Part shown: piece after piece, positions 55,957-64,000 of the stretch | Numbering within the stretch: position 1 is the stretch's first letter | How the letters are laid out: every line of letters starts with the position of its first letter | Notes under the pieces: generated by a model | Database searches by the model: none | What the model was told of the DNA's origin: nothing | The model's input: the letters and a program-made list of their open reading frames with translations, nothing else | Source: Rhypophila decipiens | Lineage: Eukaryota; Ascomycota; Sordariomycetes; Sordariales; Naviculisporaceae | Assembly: GCA_033297075.1 (NCBI GenBank) | Contig: MU858055.1 | Coordinates: 481,445-545,444, forward strand | DNA length: 64,000 nucleotides | Direction of reading: 5' to 3' | Program-made: the position numbers and the translations under genes

Positions 55957-58150
55957 CTAATACAACCTCTTCTCAACCTTGACCCATATCCCCCCCTCGC
56001 TCAACTCCCCGCTAACCTCGCCATCATCCTCCGTCTCGCCTTTAAACAATCCCAAAAACCTATACCCACTCCTCAGTCGATCAACACGCACACAAGCCCA
56101 GCTACTAAGCGAATCCCTCGCCAGGCTCGCATTATCCTTGACCAAAAACCTCACAAACGACAATTCCGGGACAACCCCCTTGATCCCCTTGAATACCAAT
56201 TCCTGGCCCTTGAAATCAGGGTCTACTGTCCCCCGAATGCTTTTGGTCTTGGCTTTGTACTCGCCTGATTTTTCTTTGCCGTCGTTGGGGAATTCCTGGG
56301 ATGTGTGGCGCCCGTGGCGTTCTCCTGGCTCTTCAACGTGCAGCTCGATCTTGACGTAGGGGTTGAATGTCAGGGCGGATTTCTCGTCTGCTGGGAGGGG
56401 GAGGGATTGTGCTGCTAGGATTTTTATCGAGAGGTCCATTGTGAGGTGGGTTACTGCCTCTGCTTGGGGCGCCGTGTGACCGTTATCTTTCGACTCTTTG
56501 GGGGTTGTTGTGCTGGTGGTGGTTGGTTCAGGGAGGGATTTATTCTTGTCGCAGCGGTAGCCTTCAAGCTTGTTAGTTTCCCCCAAACACAAAAAGAGAG
56601 AGAGAGAAAAGAAAGAAAAACATACCAACAGGCTTAAGCACATACCCGCCCGTACCAGCAAACATGCCCTCATTGAGCATCATCCCCTCGTCCCAGTTCT
56701 GCCAGTTCAGCGCGACAATCTGGATGCCCTTGCGCCAAAATACAACCGGATCCAGATTCGACGACGTGATCCGCAGGCCGGACGGATAGGTCCGCATCAA
56801 GTACCGCCTGTTGTGCTCAAACAGCTCGCGCTGGCTCTTCTCGTGCACCTCCATGACAGTGTTCTCTGACAGGGAAAATATGTGCGTCGGCATGGCCGCC
56901 TCTGGCTGGGTCAGGCTCTTGAAGCTCACTCCGCGAGTGAAGATGCCTAGCTTGCTCAGCGCTTGAATCACCTTTGACGCTTTCTTTTTCGCCGGGGCGG
57001 CATTGGTGCTCGTGGAGGACTTGACCTGGGCGAGTTTTTTCCGCTCCTCGTCACTCAAGTCTGGCGAGCCAGCTTCCTTGTCGGGCGGCGTATACTTCAC
57101 CTTGACCAAGATCTTGTTCCGCAACGACTCCGGGCTGGGCAGCTCGCTGGCTTCGTCGTCGGGCGTGGGTAAGAGATAGCCTTCCCATACTTGCTCCATG
57201 ATGTGGACCATGGCTTCTTGCTGCTCTGGGCTGCAGTGGACCTCGAGACTGACGATCAAGGGCAGATCCGTTACCGTGAAGGCATAGTCTCGTACCGTGT
57301 GGCACACGTCGCGGAAGGTGATTTCCTTGGTTAGGGTGTACCCGTGAAGGACCCTCGGTTCCTTGACGCTGGTGATTTTCTTGACCAAGCTCGAGCCGGT
57401 AGTCTTCTTTTCGAGCTCGACGGTAGGTTGAGCTTCAGGTGTGGCTGTCGTGGTTGTCCCAGTGGTCGTGGCCGCTGGTGTACTGTCAGCCGGCTTGTCG
57501 GCGTACTTGTCGAGCTTCTTCCCGATCGATGTCTTCTCGAGTCGACCGATCAGGGAGGTGGGCAGCTTCTCCTTGACCTTGGTGGCCGTGTACTTGCGCC
57601 TCGCTTTTGGTGACCCATCTTCATTGTCCGAGTCGGATGACGACGATGTGTCCGAGTCCGAGTCGTCGCCATCCCAGACGTCAACCTCAATGCAGCGGCA
57701 GCCCCTGAGGAGGACGTTCTTGTACGCCTCCGTGCTCGAAGCGCTAGAGAGCTGGTTCCCCGTCAGGTAGGTATTGTGGCTCGAGCTGACAAAGTAGCTG
57801 GACAGAGGGTAGGCAAAGTCCTGCTTCTGGTGCGGCGCGATGGCGTTGGCAGACTCCGAGGTCATGTATCGAAGAAAGGCGTCGAAGGTCCACTCCTGGT
57901 TTGGGAGCAGGTCAGGAGACAACTCGGATGCTTTTTCTCCTTGGACGTGGCCCAGGAACGAAGTCACCTCGGCCGCGGTCCATGTCTTGGTGTCCTTGTT
58001 TCTGTATGCGTCATATATTTTCTGCAGATGTGAGAGGGCCACCGGGTGCAAGACGGGCGCTTTCTGGACCTCCCCGGATACTCCCCCACCAGCTTGTTGC
58101 TCTGGGTTCGCGGGAAGGGGCGACGTCGTTTTGTGGAGCTGATCGCCCAT
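55957..58150 (-). CDS. PLC1: Phosphoinositide-specific phospholipase C
   Basis: Hydrolyses PIP2 to IP3 and diacylglycerol at the membrane in a Ca-dependent way. Two exons (58150-56626, 56561-55957; 64-nt intron, GTATGT donor) give 709 residues. Order: EF-hand-like region (about 35-100), X domain from residue 111 (DFAYPLSSYFVSSSHNTYL, catalytic H125; CRCIEVDVWDG with E155 and D157; VLHGYTLT, catalytic H269), Y domain (TYPSGLRITSSNLDP, GIQIVALNWQNWD) and C-terminal C2 domain (NPYVKIELHV). No PH domain, as in fungal delta-type PLCs. Odd: about 105 residues, first very acidic (DDSDSDTSSSSDSDNEDG), are inserted inside the X domain between D157 and H269. The intron splits the Gly of KPVG. Confidence 0.95.
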
Positions 58151-59119
58151 CTTGGATTTTGTGAGTCTGATGCTGGCTAACTAAGATGATAATGGCCCCT
58201 CTCAATGGCGAGAAAGAAAGCAGAGTGTCTTGCAAGTTTACCTGCGGTTGCTTGGCAAGAGAGATATTGGACGTTGGGTTATTGGGCTGTGAGGGGATAC
58301 ACAAAGTGGGCAGTGCCTCAGTATGAATCGATGTTAGTGGTCACCCAGCCCTGTAACAGGCAGTTTCACGCAACACCTGATATGAGGCAGCCAAGACGAA
58401 AATCCGATATGAGATTGAACCGTCAATAAAAGGCAAAAGACCACTCAAAATTCCCACTTCAGCTCATGTTGTTCATCTGTCGTCACCCCTCACTTGGCAC
58501 CACTTCTTGGTCAAGTGAGATGGACTGTTTGAGGCCCCCTCGGGCCAATGAGCGCACGTCATGATGCAGCCTCCCCACCATCGACGGGGTGCTCAGCTCT
58601 GAATTACTCAATCGCCTCCAAACACAAAACAATTGCTGGGTCCCGGCATGAGGTCTCAAACAAGAGCCAAGGTCAAGTTGTGCTGAACGAGACCGTAGAC
58701 CATGAGAGCTACCTGTCTTGGGTGCTAAGGCAAGTCAAAAAGTCAATTCTCACATACTGTTGTCGTTTGCATTACACTGTACTCCATGTTAGCTTTATCT
58801 TTCAGTACCTGGCATGTTTGATATGTGTGTATCCGTAGGATGATAAGAGACAAATGTTGGTAGTTGCTTTCCCCTCCAGCAATATCAGATATGACCATAT
58901 TTTAACACCTTTTGTCTCTATCGCCGAAGAAAAAAAACCAGATCCGTAAACTCCCAATGCGCCATGACTCCCGCAGAACTCACCAAGAAAACAAGCCGCA
59001 CTTCTCTGTCGAGATGGAACCCACACATCAACACATTAATCTAGACCTGAAAAGCCAAAAAAAAACTGATACCCCTACCAAGGCACAGCGCCGACCATGT
59101 TTTCCAAAAGAAAATTCCC
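58151..59119. other. Intergenic, PLC1 promoter and ARP8 3' flank
   Basis: 969 bp, no gene supported. Short AT-rich and A-rich tracts near 58920 and 59060. Confidence 0.5.
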
Positions 59120-61488
59120 TTAATACTGCCAAAGAGCTTTGTGATAAATCGCGCGACTCCTGAGCATCTTGTACTCGTACCCAGATATCCAGCTATCATT
59201 GGTGGGCAGCTTGGCAAAAACACTTGCTCCCTTCCACACCACAACCTGCTCGTCCATCTCCCTAGCGCTCCTGCTCACAAGGATCTTCTCTGCCAAATCC
59301 GGCCGTCGCGCTCTGAGCTTGTCCTCGAGATACGGCGCAAAGTGCGGGATCTTGGCGCCGCCACCAATCACCATGATGCTGCCTAGCAGCTCCTTCACTT
59401 TTTTCTCGTCACCCTTGGCCGCGTTCTGGATGCTTGTCATAATGGCAATGTCGAGCGGGGCCACGGGAAGGACGGAGTCCCGTTCCTCGGCAAGGTCTTT
59501 CGGTGTTCGTTGCAAGCTCTCGATCGGGATTCCCGGCGGTGGTAGAGTGGTTGTGCCATTGATCCCTGCCAGAGGGTTGTTCGGCGGGGCGGGTGTGCCG
59601 CCGTTTCGACCACTCGGTGCGGGACTAGCAGCACCGTTGAGGTTGTCACGGGACGACCCGAAGATGTAAGGCGGGGGAACAGGTGTGTTGGCGCCTTCTG
59701 GTGCGGGCGACGGGGCCTTGGATGTGCCCGGGGTTGTGTCGGCGCGTGAGAGGAAGTTGAAAGGATGAGTGCGTTCTTTGCTCGGGGTTGCCTGGTCGGG
59801 CGGTGCGCCTGTGAAGCTGACTGTGGTAGCAGTGACCGACGGTTGTATAAGTGCCAAAATGGCCAGTTGGGCCGCAGAAGTAGGATCATCTGGCACCTCG
59901 ACATCGTAGGCGTTGTATGACCGATCCACCAACTTCCGCCGGCCTCGGTTTTTGGTGCTGTTGTCAAAGATGGAGGGACCGTAGAAGCCCATGGGCGCCA
60001 GCATCACCTCGTCGTAGTACCTGAATTGATACTTGTATGTGGGCTGGTTTGGAGCCCGGACGTGGAAGTCCACAGGGGGTACCGTCGCTATGCTGGCTTG
60101 ATTCATGGTGCAGTATTTGGCCTTGAGCTCTTCTGCCAGCAGGAAATCGTACCGCCGACGTAGGTTGATATCCTTGTATGGAAACTTGGAGACGAGCATC
60201 ATCTTGACGAAGGTCTCGGTCACGTCATAGCCTCCGTATTTGAGGTTTACTCGCGAGTCTTCCATCACCAGACCGTCTTCGACACACGTAATGGAAGTCT
60301 TTTGCGCACCCACGTCCACAACACAAGCTTGAGTGTAGCCAGCGCCAAAAGACGCGGCGATGCTCTCTTGCATGAACGAAACTCTGTTGAATTCGAACCA
60401 TTCAATGCAAATGTGGAGAATCTGCTCCACGTATTTCTTGTCGTACAGATCCGGAATGACGAAAACGCAGCTGTACTGTCTCCACTCGCTGCTTCGTTTC
60501 AGGCCCAATTCTTCTCGAATTGCCCTGTCGAGTACGGTTTCCAGGTCATTGAAGAGATGCGCCTTGCTGGGATAGTCGTCCTCGTTCAGCTGGCCGTGTT
60601 GTAACGGCCACCAGAGCTTGAACTTGGGGTCCGAGTCGTCTGGAACCCGCAAGGCCTGTTGTCCAAGAAACACCGAGGCGGCCGAGTCGGCATCTTCCAG
60701 GGACTTGACGTCGGTCCATTCAACCTGCAGCGGGTCATTGTGCTGAGAAATAACCTCGGGCTCCTCTCCCCTTCTGCGGTTGAAGTTGTAAACCAGCTCC
60801 TTTGGCGTTGGAGGTACCTTGAGCTTGTTGGCACGCATGGTGGCCATGAGTTCCTTGGACATCTTTTCGCATTTTTTGACCCACTCCTCGTCGTACTGGT
60901 ACTTGGGATCTGGGTTCTCATGCTGTCGCCGTGGGAGGGGCTCGTACATGTCAGATTCGGTCTGAGGATATTTGGTAGCAAGGACCATCGGGATGGTCTT
61001 GGGAAGGGCATCAGTGGCAAACCCAATCCTGAGGTTTTGGCTGCCAGGATGTATGACGATGATTTTGGAGGGATCGAGGAAGGACGAGGACTGTGCCGAA
61101 ACGTCGTCGGTAGGATCAAGGGGAAGTGGTATCTCGCCGTTGTTGCTGTTAAGAGCTCGATCGCGATCCTTTGCATTCTGGACCAAGCGGTCTCTGTTCG
61201 CCTCGGCCTGCAACCTGTAGGACAATATCTGATCGTCGCGCTTCATATAATCACTGGACGGACGTGTCAGCTTTGCCCGGTTCGCACAAATCGAGCGATG
61301 CGGGTTTCGTACGTGTAATAGTTTTTCTGGTTGATAGGAGCCACATCTGGCCAGCTTGTTTGCTTCATTCCATTGTCCGTCCGCTCCAGTCCTACACATC
61401 TCCGTCAGCAATCAGGAGTCGAGTGTCACGGGTGGGAGAATCACGCACCTTCCCGGAGGAGGACGCGCTCGCTGACTTTGCCGACCAT
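59120..61488 (-). CDS. ARP8: Actin-related protein 8, INO80 chromatin-remodelling subunit
   Basis: Nuclear actin-related protein of the INO80 module that binds linker DNA and nuclear actin. Three exons (61488-61449, 61391-61313, 61253-59120) give 750 residues. The N-terminus MVGKVSERVLLREG, then LERTD, TSWPDVAPINQKNYYTDY and MKRDDQILSYRLQ, is characteristic of Arp8. The actin fold starts with IIVIHPGSQNLRIGF (about 103-118); later come YVEQILHICIEWFEFNRVSFMQES, CVVDVGAQKTSITCVEDG and GSIMVIGGGAKIPHF. A Pro/Ala/Ser-rich insert of roughly 115 residues (DQATPSKERTHPF through PPPGIPIESLQ) interrupts the fold before the last segment. Both introns are under 60 nt. ATG at 61488 is required for the conserved N-terminus. 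Confidence 0.95.
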
Positions 61489-62623
61489 CTTGAACGAAGC
61501 ACCTGACGATCCGGGGGGTGGGAGGTGGTTGAGAATGTCACAACAGTTCTACTCGTATTGCTAGTAGGCGTAGAAGCAAAGGTCTCAACAGTCCAAGCGC
61601 AATTGCCAAGTCGCGAGGGGCGACGTGTGGGATGAATGCGCGCGATGTCGGGGCGCAGTTTCGATGGTCAAGTCGACTGCAACGAATAATTCACGGGTGC
61701 TGTGGTGGTGCACTGGCGAGTTGCGTTGTTCGGATGGACGACTCGACGACTCGCGATGTTGGCGCAAACTCGGCAAAGGCGGGTTTTGGTGGCCGTTTGA
61801 TGGCGATAAAAATTCGACAGCTGCGACCCTTTGAAGGTTCGTCGTTCGTGCTGAGAATGTGGCCCCCTGCTTGCTGCAAGCTGTGAGATGCGAGGCTGAA
61901 GTCGCCTCTGGCGATTGTTGAGCTCCCATTGGCGCTGGAATCCATTCTCAGTGCGCCTAAACAGACAGCTCCAACAAAACTCCAAGTCGGTGATCCCTGC
62001 CGTTGATAGCCCCATGCTGGGACCTGCAGTCCCGTAACTCCCGTTCGGTGCGGGTGACGAGCGGAGTTACGGGGGAGTGGAGCCCATCGGATCACTGTAA
62101 TTCGACAGATGTAACGGGAAATTCCCGAGGCCTGTGTGCGCTTTCCACCATGCTCATGTTCTTTCTCCTCAACCAAGCACTTTCGCTTCTCGTACTACTA
62201 TCTGCAGCATGCGATTAACTGCTTGACTTGGAGCATGACTATGTTAACCTCGCTTAGACCTAATATGTTCTGCCCACTTGTGCAGTCATAGGTCATTTGA
62301 AGCGCATCGTGGTCAATTCCGGAATACAGGCGCAGTACCTGAGTCACATGACGATGACGTCGTCATCACTTACAAGATGAACCCCTTGGGACTTGAATAG
62401 AACAAGACACCTATTTCATATTCTCAAGTCAATCTTCCTGATCATAGAACTCACCCGTTTTCCGTTTTTGACCTTGCAAGACCATCAGGACATTTAACTT
62501 GGTTTGTCATTTCGCCGGTATTATTCCTGACCTTACGACCAAGTCCTGCTCTTCGATTTCTTGACCTCTATACCACTGTTTTCTAGCACCGAAAAACTCT
62601 TTCTTTTCCCGTCATCTCTCAGG
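61489..62623. promoter_or_regulatory. Divergent promoter region, ARP8 / unrecognised gene
   Basis: 1.1 kb, no gene supported. Includes a hairpin with perfect 11-bp arms (62031-62041 and 62063-62073). Confidence 0.45.
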
Positions 62624-63361
62624 ATGCCTCCAATCAAAGTCTACACAGACAGCCCAATCAATGCGGCAAAGGCCGAGGGCATAACTCCCAAAACCGCCGC
62701 CCCGTCCAACAAGGACGGTGACTCTGGGACGACACAAGCCGGCGGGAATTCGCGCAACATACCGGTTCAAATACACGCTCCTCTTCAACCGACACCGACA
62801 AAGACATCTGCGGGACTGGGCAACAGCAACCCACCACCTCCGCAACCAGGAGCTGTGCCGTTCCCTCGGCCGACAGACTCGGCGACAATGGGTCCTGCAC
62901 CACCAGCACCGGCAATAACTCAGGCGGCCCAGCTACCCGGAGCTGGAAGTGGAGGTGAGGCCAGATATCCAACTTACCCTCCTCCTCCCCCTCAGATGGG
63001 AGTGTCTCTTGTGGAATCAACCGCGCCTCATAGCTACCGGGGAACGTCGTCAGCAGTACCCCTTCCGACTGGGGCCACGAATGCCGCCGTGCCATGGACT
63101 GGCAGTCTAGGGGATCGGCAAGTCGGGCATGGCTCCGCCGGTAGCTATGTCGGTGTCGGCGGTAATTTTGGCGGGGGGCAGCCTGGGTACTCGCCTCCTG
63201 CGGGCGGCTACCAACAGCGTGCCACGAATGACAATGACACGTACCAGGATGATAGTGGTGAGGAGGGTGTATGGAACTCGGCAGTGAAATGGGCACAGGT
63301 TGCGGGGGAGAAGCTCTCGGCGGCTGAGAGTGAGGTGTGGAAAAGGATTAACAAGGAGTAG
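62624..63361 (+). CDS. Unrecognised Pro/Gly-rich protein with conserved-looking C-terminal helix
   Basis: Single exon, 245 residues. No known domain recognised. The first ~200 residues are Pro, Gly, Ala, Ser and Thr-rich and probably disordered. The last ~30 (VWNSAVKWAQVAGEKLSAAE, then SEVWKRINKE) form an amphipathic, charged helix that resembles the end of small uncharacterised proteins seen in many filamentous ascomycetes (my recollection, not checked). ATG at 62624 (MPPIKVYTDSPINA) is a good start; the frame is open upstream to 62561 without ATG. No signal peptide or membrane span. Codon use looks like its neighbours. Confidence 0.72.
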   Translation: MPPIKVYTDSPINAAKAEGITPKTAAPSNKDGDSGTTQAGGNSRNIPVQIHAPLQPTPTKTSAGLGNSNPPPPQPGAVPFPRPTDSATMGPAPPAPAITQAAQLPGAGSGGEARYPTYPPPPPQMGVSLVESTAPHSYRGTSSAVPLPTGATNAAVPWTGSLGDRQVGHGSAGSYVGVGGNFGGGQPGYSPPAGGYQQRATNDNDTYQDDSGEEGVWNSAVKWAQVAGEKLSAAESEVWKRINKE

Positions 63362-64000
63362 GTGGACGGATCTGGCACCATTGTGAGCCTTGATAATGTT
63401 ATCATGGACGGTTTTCTTGATACTCGGCCCGTTTCTGGACTTGTGGCGGGTATAGTGGAATCATAGTCGAGTCAAGGCCATTCTCCGCGGAAGAGAATCA
63501 ACGGCGAGGACGAGGAGGCCTCGCCAATACAATGATGCGCCAACAATTGTTCCCTCTTGCAAACATGGTGAAAAGGAGAACAAGCACCATGATGGTCGGT
63601 CGGGCTTGTCCGACATCAGGTCGGGAGGATTCTCATCGACTTGTTTCATGTTTTGGTTCCGCCGTCCCCACTGGCTGCTTTCTTGTCAGATATCATCGCC
63701 GCTGTAATCATTGATCATATGGTCTGCTTCATCCAAAGAAAAGGAAAAAATGACAAACAACTTTTGACAAGAATCAATGCTTGCTTAGACAAGACGACTA
63801 TCTTGATGAGCCAATTGACCATGATTCGTGTTTGTGGCTTAGACAACTGGTACCTGGTCCGATCCAGCAATCCCTGGGGGGGGGGGGGGGGGGGGGGGGT
63901 TTTTTTTTTTTTTTTTTTTTTTTGGTCCCACGCCAAGGGTTTTTTTTTGGGGTTGGCGGGGGGGTTTGGGGGTTTGGAAACACAAAGTCGTTTATGTAAA
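63362..64000. other. 3' flank and homopolymeric right edge
   Basis: No gene supported. The last ~130 bases are almost pure G and T tracts. Confidence 0.6.
63876..63923. repeat. G24 directly followed by T24
   Basis: Twenty-four G (63876-63899) then twenty-four T (63900-63923), followed by more G and T runs to about 63975. Likely low-quality sequence or an assembly edge. Confidence 0.9.

Overview
This window reads as nuclear DNA of a filamentous ascomycete (Pezizomycotina, most likely Sordariomycetes). Genes are short-intron eukaryotic genes: most introns are 47-132 nt, with GTANGT-like donors, CTRAC-like branch sites and YAG acceptors. The gene set includes a Gti1/Pac2 (WOPR) regulator, a DUF7729-type GPI protein, a fungal PI-PLC and a PNRC-motif protein. 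There is no operon structure, no CRISPR array, no rRNA and no tRNA that I could support. I cannot name a species from sequence alone.

I support eighteen protein-coding genes, with exon boundaries worked out by hand. From left to right: cardiolipin synthase (-), a WOPR regulator with a repeat-bearing linker (-), tyrosyl-DNA phosphodiesterase 1 (-, eight exons), a PNRC-motif protein (-), RBX1 (+), signal peptidase subunit SPC1 (-), a CorA-type Mg transporter (+), TIM8 (+), ribosomal protein uL23 (-), 25S rRNA methyltransferase BMT2 (+), enolase-phosphatase E1 (-), a Ran1/Ksp1-like kinase (+), an APH-fold phosphotransferase-like protein (-), an AVT1-like vacuolar amino-acid transporter (+), a DUF7729-like GPI protein (-), PI-specific phospholipase C (-), INO80 subunit ARP8 (-) and an unrecognised Pro/Gly-rich protein with a conserved-looking C-terminus (+).

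Most are housekeeping genes of different pathways (mitochondrion, ER, ribosome, chromatin, DNA repair, vacuole, signalling) and do not form a pathway cluster. The one functional pairing is uL23 and BMT2, both serving the large ribosomal subunit, which diverge from a 333-bp promoter. Long gene-poor stretches (4.4-10.2, 27.5-31.0, 32.1-39.7, 44.1-47.2 and 52.4-56.0 kb) hold only short repeats and hairpins.

The most interesting non-genic signals are: a 43-bp-arm near-perfect hairpin at 50531-50629 between two convergent genes; a 418-bp inverted-repeat-bounded element at 23146-23563 filled with two 22-bp minisatellites and showing C-to-T decay like RIP; and nested inverted repeats at 30299-30391. 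The most interesting genic signals are a fourfold 12-residue repeat in the WOPR linker, a likely GC-AG intron in RBX1, and a ubiquitin-interacting motif at the N-terminus of TDP1. The right end (63876-63970) is homopolymeric and may be an assembly edge.
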